From Octadecabacter sp. (GTDB taxonomy: Bacteria > Pseudomonadota > Alphaproteobacteria > Rhodobacterales > Rhodobacteraceae): DNA of 64,000 nt. The position numbers and the translations under genes are program-made. Below the pieces are notes generated by a model, which did no database searches, was not told the DNA's origin, and worked only from the letters and a program-made list of their open reading frames with translations. The stretch covers positions 55,237 to 119,236 of the forward strand of contig JAPKAD010000007.1 in NCBI GenBank assembly GCA_028825445.1. The letters are read 5' to 3'. This document shows, one piece after another, positions 56,310 through 64,000 of this stretch (position 1 is the stretch's first letter; every line of letters starts with the position of its first letter).

Positions 56310-57185
56310 ATGAAAGATACTACGAGTAATCTATCCTATTTATTGTTGCGCCCAATTGAGTGTACAACCTCCGTAATTTTTGCTTCTCCGCATTCAGGGC
56401 GCAATTATCCAGCAGCCTTTTTGCGAAAGATCGTGTTGGATGAGACGCAAGTCCGTTCATCTGAGGATGCTTTTGTAGACGATTTGTTTGGGTCAGCAGT
56501 AAATCATGGAGCACCGTTGCTGTTGGCGCAGTCTCCCAGGGCGTATTTGGACCTAAACCGTGGTTCTAACGAATTAGACCCGGCGGTTATCATCGGAGTG
56601 CGGGGCGTTGCGCAAAACCCGCGCATTGCCAGTGGGCTGGGCGTTATTCCACGTGTCGTGTCTAATGGGCGTGCGATTTATAGCGGAAAACTAACATTAT
56701 CAGAAGCACAAGAGCGTATCAGTTCGATCTGGCGACCCTACCATGATACTTTGCAAGCCCTCATGAATGAGGCGCATGCGGCCTTTGGAGAAGCGATCCT
56801 AGTGGATTGCCATTCTATGCCGCACGAAGCGCTGGAATATGTTGCCCCCCCAGGTGCAGCGCGGCCTGATGTTGTCCTTGGTGATCGGTTCGGGGCAGCT
56901 GCAGCGTCGTCGGTAGTAGAACGTATCGAGGTGGCCTTTACGTCTGCAGGTTTTAAAGTTGCACGGAACATGCCGTTTGCGGGTGCCTATATCTGCCAAC
57001 ACTATGGTCGCCCGTCACGCCGGCATCATGCCGTACAAATCGAAATTGACAGATCTATTTACATGGATGAGGGCGAGGTTAAGCCAAATGCTAATTTCCA
57101 GGCATTCAAAATAGTCCTTGATGGTGTGATTGCTGAAATCGCTGAAATTGGCCGCCCAGCTAATTTGCGAGTTGCTGCCGAATAG
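56310..57185 (+). CDS. N-formylglutamate amidohydrolase family protein
   Basis: Zinc hydrolase of 291 residues. Early motif FASPHSGRNYP gives a metal histidine, SSEDAFVDDLF contributes another acidic ligand, DLNRGSNELDP and DCHSMPHEA follow, and YGRPSRRHHAVQIEIDRSIYM closes the domain (motif R-x-H-A-[VL]-Q-[IL]-E). HutG-type enzymes release glutamate from N-formylglutamate in histidine breakdown; no hut genes are near, so another N-acyl substrate is possible. AAGGG precedes the ATG. Abuts dinB tail to tail with no gap. Confidence 0.87.
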   Translation: MKDTTSNLSYLLLRPIECTTSVIFASPHSGRNYPAAFLRKIVLDETQVRSSEDAFVDDLFGSAVNHGAPLLLAQSPRAYLDLNRGSNELDPAVIIGVRGVAQNPRIASGLGVIPRVVSNGRAIYSGKLTLSEAQERISSIWRPYHDTLQALMNEAHAAFGEAILVDCHSMPHEALEYVAPPGAARPDVVLGDRFGAAAASSVVERIEVAFTSAGFKVARNMPFAGAYICQHYGRPSRRHHAVQIEIDRSIYMDEGEVKPNANFQAFKIVLDGVIAEIAEIGRPANLRVAAE

Positions 57186-58439
57186 TCAGCGCAATGTTCG
57201 ACCTTTGATAATTGCGTCTTTACCAAATTTTTTACGGATTGTGTCTGCTGCACGTTCGGCATTTGCGCGTTTGATGGCGTCGGGGTCCAATAGGTCGCCT
57301 ATGCTGTCAGCGTCTTCTGCTGGCACCAGTTCTGAAATCCCAACACCTAAAAGACGGAAGGGTCCTTGATCACCCACTTGGTCAAATAATCCGCGTGCAG
57401 TGCGATAGATCGTATCCGCCAGTTGCGTAGGTTGATGCAAGCTGATCCGTTTGCTGAAAATTTTATGGTCACTATGCTTGAGTTTTAATGTCACAACGCG
57501 CCCTGCCTTGTTCTGCGCCTTGGCGCGTGCCGACACCTTTTCTGCCATCCGCCATATGTGACCATCAAGGATATCGGGATCATTGGTATCCTCATTGAAT
57601 GTCGTTTCGTTGCTGAGCCCTTTCACAGGTGTGCTCCCCGAAATTCTGCGCGGATCTTCGCCACGCGCGAGAGAATAGAGCCTGTCACCCATGCTGCCAA
57701 ATCGATCATGCAAGTCACGTCTGTCCCACCGCAGCAGATCATCAAAGGTGCGAATGCCAGCGGCCTCAAGTTTTTTGCGAGCAACGGGGCCAATGCCCCA
57801 GATCAGCTTCACAGGCATGGGGCGCAGAAATTTTGTCGTTTCCGCTACACCAATCACGGAAAACCCACGCGGTTTGTCTAAATCAGACGCGACCTTTGCG
57901 AGGAACTTGTTGTGGCTTAACCCGATAGATCCAGTTATCCCAATTTCGTCTTGCATCCGTTTTGTTAGCCTTGCCAACATTACAGCAGGCGGTGTGCCAT
58001 GCAGGTTTTCGGTACCTGACAGGTCCATGAACGCTTCGTCTAGCGACAAGGGCTCAACTGTTGGTGTCAATTCGTCCATCAACGCGCGCACTTGGCGTGA
58101 CACTTCGACGTAGCGGTCCATCCGGCCACGAACAATGATTGCTTCGGGGCATAGTTTTAGCGCCTGAAACATAGGCATTGCTGATCGAACGCCTTTGATA
58201 CGCGCGATGTAACAACACGTTGACACTACACCACGGTGCCCGCCGCCAATTATGACTGGTTTTCCGTCAAGTTCTGGATTGTCACATTTTTCCACGGACG
58301 CGTAAAACGCATCGCAATCCATATGTGCAATGGTCAGGTCGAACAGTTCATCGTGCGCTGTCACACGCGGGGAGCGGCACACGGGGCAGCGGGTGCCGGT
58401 TTGAAACGAGTGCAGACAGGCGCGGCAAAGGCTAGGCAT
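57186..58439 (-). CDS. dinB: DNA polymerase IV with an N-terminal Cys4 knuckle
   Basis: Y-family translesion polymerase of 417 residues. Catalytic acids are in IAHMDCDAFYASVE (D41) and SLDEAFMDLSG (D134, E135); the thumb and little-finger domains follow. Before the catalytic core is a 30-residue extension with C5-x2-C8 and C18-x2-C21, a likely zinc knuckle absent from E. coli DinB. No beta-clamp-binding motif is obvious at the C-terminus, which ends KDAIIKGRTLR. Confidence 0.93.
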   Translation of the reverse strand: MPSLCRACLHSFQTGTRCPVCRSPRVTAHDELFDLTIAHMDCDAFYASVEKCDNPELDGKPVIIGGGHRGVVSTCCYIARIKGVRSAMPMFQALKLCPEAIIVRGRMDRYVEVSRQVRALMDELTPTVEPLSLDEAFMDLSGTENLHGTPPAVMLARLTKRMQDEIGITGSIGLSHNKFLAKVASDLDKPRGFSVIGVAETTKFLRPMPVKLIWGIGPVARKKLEAAGIRTFDDLLRWDRRDLHDRFGSMGDRLYSLARGEDPRRISGSTPVKGLSNETTFNEDTNDPDILDGHIWRMAEKVSARAKAQNKAGRVVTLKLKHSDHKIFSKRISLHQPTQLADTIYRTARGLFDQVGDQGPFRLLGVGISELVPAEDADSIGDLLDPDAIKRANAERAADTIRKKFGKDAIIKGRTLR

Positions 58440-58997
58440 GAGATGTTAATACGCAGAGCGTGGGAGAAGTGGCAAGCTGACACTGCGGGGATTAAGCATT
58501 TTCAGTTTAAGAAGTGGGTAAGGTTGCGTTAAGGATATCGGATTTGATGATGTGGAGGCAGTAATTTTTATGGGGGCGCAGTTGTAAATTTATCAGCGCG
58601 ATCACAGTTCTATATGGCTTAAATACTTAGTTCTTTCTAATGGAGGGCGTGAAGGGGATGAAACACTGCGAGATTTTTTTCGTTGTGAGGTGTTTGAATA
58701 ATACAAGCTTAATATGCTTGATGTGGCAATCACGTTGGGTTCAGAATTTCCATTAATGATGAATGCCAAAGATATGAAATAGCTTATGTTGTGCGTTTGC
58801 TTAATTGGATCAAGCAATGCATCTGCTTTTGCGATGCAGGTCAACATTGAGCACTCATGGGCATAAGAGATGTTATAAATACAATAAATTTTGTGTCAGC
58901 TTGCACGTATGACTTAGGCAGTGGTTGCAGGACACGTGTGCTGAACTTATTTAATAAATCAATTTGACGAATTAAATTAATACAGTGAGGGAACATC
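58440..58997. other. Gap between divergent dinB and the stomatin-like gene
   Basis: About 560 bases with the two promoters. Small open frames on minus (58602-58847) show no protein-like features. No SOS (LexA) box was recognised. Confidence 0.5.
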
Positions 58998-59891
58998 ATG
59001 GACATCGAAGACATCTTAATCAACTTGATCGGGGGTAATATTGTCCTGATCCTGCTGTCTGCTTTTATTATCATTTGCATCTTGGTTGGTGTTCGGATCG
59101 TGCCGCAGTCTGAAAAGTTTGTGGTCGAACGGTTTGGCCGCCTGCGTGCTGTGCTTGGACCTGGAATAAACTTTATAATCCCTTTTCTTGACCGCGTTGC
59201 GCATAAGATTTCAATTCTTGAACGTCAATTGCCGGTGATGGGCCAAGATGCAATTACATCTGATAACGTGCTAGTGCAGGTTGAAACTTCTGTGTTCTAC
59301 CGGATTATCGAGCCTGAAAAGACTGTATATCGTATTCGTGATGTCGATGGAGCGATTTCGACCACTGTTGCTGGTATCGTGCGCTCCGAGATTGGTAAAA
59401 TGGAACTCGATCAGGTGCAGGCGAACCGCACAGGATTAATCCTTGCGATTCAAGACCAGTTGGCCGCGCAAGTGGACGATTGGGGCATTGAAGTGACGCG
59501 CGCTGAAATACTCGACGTAAACTTGGATACTGCAACACGTGCTGCGATGCTTCAGCAATTGAACGCAGAGCGTGCACGACGAGCGCAAGTGACTGAAGCC
59601 GAGGGTAAGAAACGCTCTGTCGAGCTTCAGGCTGATGCAGAACTTTATGCCGCTATGCAAGCGGCTAAAGCACGCCGCGTTTCAGCGGATGCCGAGGCTT
59701 ACGCTACGAAAGTAGTTGCCGTTGCGATTGCCGAAAACGGGCTTGAAGCGGCGCAGTACCAGGTAGCGCTTAAGCAGGTTGAATCGATTAATGCGCTGGG
59801 TGCATCTGCTGGCAGTAACACAATTCTAGTACCTGCCAACGCGCTTGAGGCATTTGGGGATGCGTTCAAGATGCTTAAGGGCCGTGGGTAA
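58998..59891 (+). CDS. Stomatin/prohibitin-like SPFH protein (QmcA-like)
   Basis: Membrane-anchored band-7 protein of 297 residues: one N-terminal helix (about 12-34), an SPFH domain beginning VPQSEKFVVERFGRLRAVLGPG, and an Ala/Glu-rich coiled coil (about 195-250). Members form large oligomers in membrane microdomains and modulate proteases such as FtsH. GTGAGGGAA precedes the ATG. The stop overlaps the next start by one base, the usual stomatin-NfeD pairing. Confidence 0.9.
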   Translation: MDIEDILINLIGGNIVLILLSAFIIICILVGVRIVPQSEKFVVERFGRLRAVLGPGINFIIPFLDRVAHKISILERQLPVMGQDAITSDNVLVQVETSVFYRIIEPEKTVYRIRDVDGAISTTVAGIVRSEIGKMELDQVQANRTGLILAIQDQLAAQVDDWGIEVTRAEILDVNLDTATRAAMLQQLNAERARRAQVTEAEGKKRSVELQADAELYAAMQAAKARRVSADAEAYATKVVAVAIAENGLEAAQYQVALKQVESINALGASAGSNTILVPANALEAFGDAFKMLKGRG

Positions 59892-60166
59892 TGTCGTGGT
59901 ACAATGAATGGTGGGTCTGGACGGTTGTGGCACTTGTGCTGGGTATCGCCGAAATTCTCATCCCAGCCTGGATATTTTTTGGCTTCGCACTTGGTGCACT
60001 TTTCTTTGGAGTAACGATTTGGACGGGCATTAGTGCGGGCATGTCACTGGCTGGGTCGCTGGTCGTTTTTGCTGTATTTTCGTTGATTGCCTATTTTATT
60101 TTGTGCCAGATTTTTGGTGTACGTCGCGGGCAAGTCAAAATCTGGCACAAAGATATTAACGACTGA
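59891..60166 (+). CDS. Short NfeD-family membrane protein
   Basis: Protein of 91 residues with three predicted helices (about 8-25, 28-46, 52-73). It matches the membrane part of NfeD (ALVLGIAEILIPAWIFFGFA) but ends soon after, without the soluble OB-fold domain of longer NfeD proteins. Partner of the stomatin-like protein by overlap (TAATG). Confidence 0.85.
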   Translation: MSWYNEWWVWTVVALVLGIAEILIPAWIFFGFALGALFFGVTIWTGISAGMSLAGSLVVFAVFSLIAYFILCQIFGVRRGQVKIWHKDIND

Positions 60167-60180
60167 TAGGCTTATAAAAA

Positions 60181-60203
60181 GCCTCGCAGAAAAAAAGTGA
60201 GGC
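60181..60203 (-). terminator. Rho-independent terminator downstream of pyrF
   Basis: Minus strand: seven-base-pair stem (60203-60197 with 60187-60181, one G-U pair), nine-base loop, followed by TTTTT. It lies about 170 bases beyond the pyrF stop and just after the NfeD stop on plus, so it may end both transcripts. Confidence 0.65.
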
Positions 60204-60373
60204 CAAATTGATTTAATCATGAGAAAGGTTTTAGTAGTAAAGTGCTTGCTTACCTGGCCTATCTACTACCTGGGCATCAGTGTTTTAATTCAATTCTGAG
60301 TCTTTTTTGAATAATCTATGTTGACAGCTGCAGTCGCCCTTTTAAGAATTATTGTTTCTTTGCCTTTGGGTAA

Positions 60374-61069
60374 TCAAAGTTTCGCCAGAATTTCTTTAGC
60401 TGCCGCTTTGGGATCTGCATTTTGCCAGATTGGACGTCCGATAACTACGTGATCTGCGCCGTTTGCGATGGCTTGTGCAGGCGTCATAACACGCTTTTGA
60501 TCGTTTAGATCAGCCCCAGTAGGGCGTGCACCGGGTGTAACAATAAGCTTACCATAGGCTTCGGGAAGCGCGCGGATCAAGGCTGCTTCTTGCGGCGACG
60601 CTATAACGCCATCTGCACCGTTTGACAGCGCTAGCCCTGCGCGTTCTTGCACCAGATCTTTAATATCGCCCGTCTTGATGCAAGATGCATCGAGATCGGC
60701 GCGATCCAAAGACGTAAGAAAGGTTACGGCGAGTATTTTCATATTATCCTTGGTCTGTGCTGCAGCGCGCACCACATGGGGATCACCATGCACCGTCAGG
60801 AAATCATGCCCAAATTTCGATAGGCCACGCACGGCGGCTTCCACAGTTGCGCCGATATCAAACAATTTCATATCTAGGAAAATACGTTTGCCGTGTTCGT
60901 CGGCAAGTTCATTGGCTAAAGCGAGCCCACCTCCTGTCAACATGCCCAACCCAATTTTATAAAAAGTCACCGCATCGCCGATCTTCTTGGCCATAGCCAT
61001 TCCGGACAAGGCGTCGGGCATATCTAATGCAACGATAAGGCGGTCATCAGCAGCTTTTAAATCGTGCAT
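60374..61069 (-). CDS. pyrF: Orotidine-5'-phosphate decarboxylase
   Basis: Final step of UMP synthesis. 231 residues; the catalytic Asp-x-Lys-x-x-Asp set is in IFLDMKLFDIG, with the N-terminal LIVALDMPD and C-terminal VTPGARP and VIGRPIW phosphate-binding motifs. The start at 61069 follows AAAGGAAT; an upstream in-frame start at 61114 is not needed. Confidence 0.97.
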   Translation of the reverse strand: MHDLKAADDRLIVALDMPDALSGMAMAKKIGDAVTFYKIGLGMLTGGGLALANELADEHGKRIFLDMKLFDIGATVEAAVRGLSKFGHDFLTVHGDPHVVRAAAQTKDNMKILAVTFLTSLDRADLDASCIKTGDIKDLVQERAGLALSNGADGVIASPQEAALIRALPEAYGKLIVTPGARPTGADLNDQKRVMTPAQAIANGADHVVIGRPIWQNADPKAAAKEILAKL

Positions 61070-61233
61070 AGTTAATTCCTTTGATTGTTTCCGTTCTATG
61101 CCCGTGATGCACAATCATCAACCAACTTTGAATGGTCGCATGCGGCGCCCTATATATCTATAGAAGCTCTAGACAGCCTGTGCCGTATAAGTAGGCAACA
61201 TCTGTAATGGGCCACTTGCACAGAGGAAAAAGT

Positions 61234-63843
61234 ATGAATTTAGAGAAGTTTACAGAACGGTCGCGCGGTTTTATTCAAACTGCCCAGTCGATTGCAATGC
61301 GTGCAAGCCATCAACGGATTACCCCTGAACATTTGCTGAAAGCCCTGCTTGACGATGAACAAGGCTTGGCTGCGAACTTGATTAACGCGTCTGGTGGTGA
61401 TGCCGCACGAGTTTTACATACCGTCGACATCGCGCTGGCAAAAATGCCAACAGTGACAGGTGACGCGGCGCAAATCTTTATGGATGGGACAACTGGTAAA
61501 GTCTTGGCTGAAGCTGAGAAGCTTGCCAAGATAGCTGGCGACAGCTTTGTGCCTGTTGAACGTATCTTGATGGCGCTGGCGATGGTTAAATGTAAAGCTA
61601 AAGATTCACTAGATGAAGGTAAGGTAACCGCACAGAAACTCAATTCTGCAATTAATAATATCCGCAAAGGCCGCACTGCGGACACGGCGTCAGCTGAAGA
61701 AAGTTATGACGCACTGAAAAAGTACGCTATGGATCTGACGGCGCGTGCTCGCGAAGGCAAGATTGACCCAATCATTGGTCGTGAAGAAGAAATCCGGCGT
61801 GCAATGCAGGTTTTGTCGCGCCGCACAAAGAACAACCCAGTGTTGATCGGTGAACCGGGTGTTGGTAAGACCGCGATTGCCGAAGGTTTGGCGTTGCGCA
61901 TTGTCAACGGTGACGTGCCAGAATCTTTGCGTAACAAATTGCTGCTGTCTTTGGACATGGGTGCGTTGATTGCTGGCGCGAAATATCGTGGTGAATTCGA
62001 AGAACGCCTTAAGGCTGTGCTAAATGAAGTCACCGAAGCTGCGGGTGAGGTCATTCTCTTTATTGATGAAATGCATACGCTTGTTGGTGCGGGTAAAGGC
62101 GACGGTGCGATGGATGCTGCGAATCTGATCAAGCCAGCTTTGGCGCGGGGTGAATTGCATTGTATAGGTGCGACGACGCTAGATGAATACCGCAAATACG
62201 TTGAAAAAGATGCAGCCCTTGCGCGGCGTTTCCAGCCTATTATTGTGCAGGAACCGACAGTTGAAGATACGATTAGCATTTTGCGGGGCGTCAAAGAAAA
62301 GTATGAATTGCATCATGGTGTTAGGATCTCGGACAGCGCACTTGTCGCGGCAGCAACGCTAAGTTATCGCTATATAACAGGTCGGTTTTTGCCGGATAAG
62401 GCCATCGACCTGATGGATGAAGCTGCGTCCCGTTTGCGTATGGAAGTGGACAGCAAACCAGAAGAGCTTGACCAAATTGATCGCCAAGTAATGCAACTGC
62501 AGATCGAAGCCGAAGCTTTGCGCATGGAAGATGATCAGGCATCAAAAGATCGCCTTAAAAGACTTGAGGGTGAGTTGTCCAAGGTGAATGAGAAATCTGT
62601 CAGTATGACAGCGAAATGGCAAGCTGAACGAGATAAGCTCGAAGGGGTGCGTGTGTTGAAGGAAGATCTTGATCAGGCCCGTGCTGAACTTGATATTGCG
62701 AAACGTGAAAGCAACCTCTCCAAAGCGGGGGAGCTGTCCTATGGCGTGATTCCGCAGCTTGAAAAGCAGTTGAGCAACGTGGAGGATAGCGACCTTATGA
62801 TTGAAGACGCCGTGCGTCCTGAACAGATTGCCAGTGTGGTTGAGCGCTGGACGGGTATCCCTGTTGCCAGAATGCTTGAAGGTGAACGTGAAAAGCTGCT
62901 GCGTATGGAAGACGGGCTGCATAAGCGTGTGATTGGACAAAATACTGCTGTAACGGCAGTTGCCAATGCAGTGCGGCGGGCACGTGCGGGCTTGAACGAC
63001 GAAGGACGGCCATTAGGCAGCTTCTTGTTTCTTGGGCCAACGGGTGTGGGTAAAACCGAATTAACTAAGGCTGTTGCAGAGTTTTTGTTTGACAACGATA
63101 ACGCAATGGTACGCATCGATATGTCGGAGTTTATGGAAAAGCATGCGGTATCGCGACTGATTGGTGCGCCCCCAGGATATGTGGGTTACGAGGAAGGTGG
63201 CGTATTAACCGAAGCTGTGCGGCGACGTCCTTATCAGGTTGTGTTGTTTGACGAAGTGGAAAAAGCGCACCCAGACGTTTTCAATGTGCTGCTGCAAGTC
63301 CTTGACGACGGTATCTTGACTGATGGTCAGGGTCGCAGTGTGGATTTCAAGCAAACGTTGATTATCTTGACGTCGAACCTTGGGAGCCAAGCGTTGAGCC
63401 AATTGCCTGAAGGATCGCACTCATCGGATGCTAAGCTTGATGTGATGGACGCTGTACGCACTCATTTTCGACCTGAATTCCTCAATCGTCTAGATGAAAC
63501 GGTTATTTTTGATCGGTTGGTTCGCGATGATATGGATGGCATCGTTAATATCCAGATATCTAAGCTTTTGAAACGGCTTTCATCGCGTAAAATCAATCTG
63601 GCGTTGGACGATAGTGCGCGCAAATGGCTGGCGGACGAAGGATATGATCCAGTATTTGGAGCGCGTCCTTTAAAGCGAGTAATTCAACGTGCATTGCAAG
63701 ATCCGCTGGCGGAAATGTTGCTTTCTAGGTATGTAAAAGATGGTGACACCGTTTCAGTTTCGGCTGGTGCTGAAGGATTACTGGTTGGAGATCGAATTAG
63801 CGTTTCGAACCGCTTAAATACTGATGAAGCTTTTGTTCATTAA
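61234..63843 (+). CDS. clpB: ATP-dependent chaperone ClpB
   Basis: Hsp100 disaggregase of 869 residues working with DnaK. An N-terminal Clp-N repeat domain (about 1-145), first AAA+ domain with Walker A GEPGVGKT (about 207-214), a long coiled-coil middle domain (about 405-520) and second AAA+ domain with Walker A GPTGVGKT (about 601-608). There is no ClpP-binding loop, as expected. The start at 61234 follows AGAGGAAAA; an upstream in-frame start at 61207 is ignored. No heat-shock promoter was recognised with confidence. Confidence 0.98.
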   Translation: MNLEKFTERSRGFIQTAQSIAMRASHQRITPEHLLKALLDDEQGLAANLINASGGDAARVLHTVDIALAKMPTVTGDAAQIFMDGTTGKVLAEAEKLAKIAGDSFVPVERILMALAMVKCKAKDSLDEGKVTAQKLNSAINNIRKGRTADTASAEESYDALKKYAMDLTARAREGKIDPIIGREEEIRRAMQVLSRRTKNNPVLIGEPGVGKTAIAEGLALRIVNGDVPESLRNKLLLSLDMGALIAGAKYRGEFEERLKAVLNEVTEAAGEVILFIDEMHTLVGAGKGDGAMDAANLIKPALARGELHCIGATTLDEYRKYVEKDAALARRFQPIIVQEPTVEDTISILRGVKEKYELHHGVRISDSALVAAATLSYRYITGRFLPDKAIDLMDEAASRLRMEVDSKPEELDQIDRQVMQLQIEAEALRMEDDQASKDRLKRLEGELSKVNEKSVSMTAKWQAERDKLEGVRVLKEDLDQARAELDIAKRESNLSKAGELSYGVIPQLEKQLSNVEDSDLMIEDAVRPEQIASVVERWTGIPVARMLEGEREKLLRMEDGLHKRVIGQNTAVTAVANAVRRARAGLNDEGRPLGSFLFLGPTGVGKTELTKAVAEFLFDNDNAMVRIDMSEFMEKHAVSRLIGAPPGYVGYEEGGVLTEAVRRRPYQVVLFDEVEKAHPDVFNVLLQVLDDGILTDGQGRSVDFKQTLIILTSNLGSQALSQLPEGSHSSDAKLDVMDAVRTHFRPEFLNRLDETVIFDRLVRDDMDGIVNIQISKLLKRLSSRKINLALDDSARKWLADEGYDPVFGARPLKRVIQRALQDPLAEMLLSRYVKDGDTVSVSAGAEGLLVGDRISVSNRLNTDEAFVH

Positions 63844-64000
63844 CGACTTAACATGATGGGTTTCATCTGGTCATCTGTGCGGCTTGATCCGGTTGATCTC
63901 ATTTTATGCCGTAATTAGCAGTGGTCTTTGCGCGAATGTAACCTAATTTTTTTGAGCTTGCTGGCCCACCTTGATAATGACGCTGGAATTCTTGGCTCAA

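Noticed and set aside
61704..62294. Minus-strand frame of 196 codons inside clpB
   Set aside because: Ser/Arg-rich shadow of a conserved AAA+ domain.
1..64000. CRISPR arrays, prophage, transposases, toxin-antitoxin or defence genes
   Set aside because: No regularly spaced repeats, integrase, transposase, phage structural gene or recognised toxin/antitoxin pair was seen on either strand.

Overview
This window looks like a chromosomal segment of an alphaproteobacterium of the family Rhodobacteraceae, Roseobacter group. The basis is gene content and order: ubiH/amidase/aminotransferase/ftsK/lolA, rbfA/DUF2233/truB/rpsO/pnp, rsmB/heparinase/purH/lspA/DUF3035/M16-M16, a RpoE-ChrR pair next to a flavin amine oxidase/DUF1365/GPH-symporter/SDR operon, two GcvT-domain dimethylglycine-dehydrogenase-like genes, and hspQ. 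No species is assigned. There is no prophage, CRISPR array, insertion sequence or obvious genomic island.

Layout. 1-8.8 kb: partial ubiH-like gene (minus), then amidase, aminotransferase, ftsK and lolA (plus). 8.9-13.7 kb: lytic transglycosylase lipoprotein, hspQ, a small membrane protein, a gamma-glutamyltransferase-family enzyme, a decayed thiolase, and free-methionine-(R)-sulfoxide reductase. 13.8-22.6 kb: a decayed HTH-cupin regulator and a decayed GFA-family gene, then an intact one-carbon cassette (flavoprotein/GcvT, homocysteine S-methyltransferase, flavoprotein/GcvT), then rarD and rluA. 22.7-33.1 kb: 1-Cys peroxiredoxin (plus) and a minus-strand RNA/translation block (rbfA, DUF2233, truB, DUF1643, rpsO, RNA methyltransferase, pnp) interrupted by large gene-poor gaps. 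33.2-45.1 kb: dense plus-strand housekeeping genes from dapB to mutL, with a small DUF1674 gene on minus. 45.8-51.3 kb: chrR-rpoE (minus) divergent from a four-gene operon of the kind RpoE controls in Rhodobacter. 51.3-58.4 kb: saccharopine-dehydrogenase-like gene, a secreted triple-repeat protein, a 1.9 kb gap, rpmJ, tRNA-Val(GAC), an N-formylglutamate-amidohydrolase-family gene and dinB. 59-64 kb: stomatin-like/NfeD pair, pyrF and clpB.

The most striking feature is gene decay. Intact housekeeping genes are tightly packed, often with 4-base ATGA overlaps. Between blocks lie AT-rich gaps of 0.4-1.9 kb, and several of these still hold readable but stop- and frameshift-ridden genes: an acetyl-CoA acetyltransferase, a cupin regulator, a GFA protein, a membrane protein and a possible carboxymuconolactone-decarboxylase-like fragment. 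The demethylation cassette at 15.2-21.0 kb could convert glycine betaine stepwise to glycine (methyl to homocysteine, then two flavin/folate demethylations). It sits directly downstream of the remains of a regulator and a formaldehyde-related gene. I found no clearly undescribed system. The best leads are the decayed neighbourhood of this cassette, an apparent ATT start codon (34042), the RpoE promoter architecture, a structured pnp leader and a few unidentified small reading frames.
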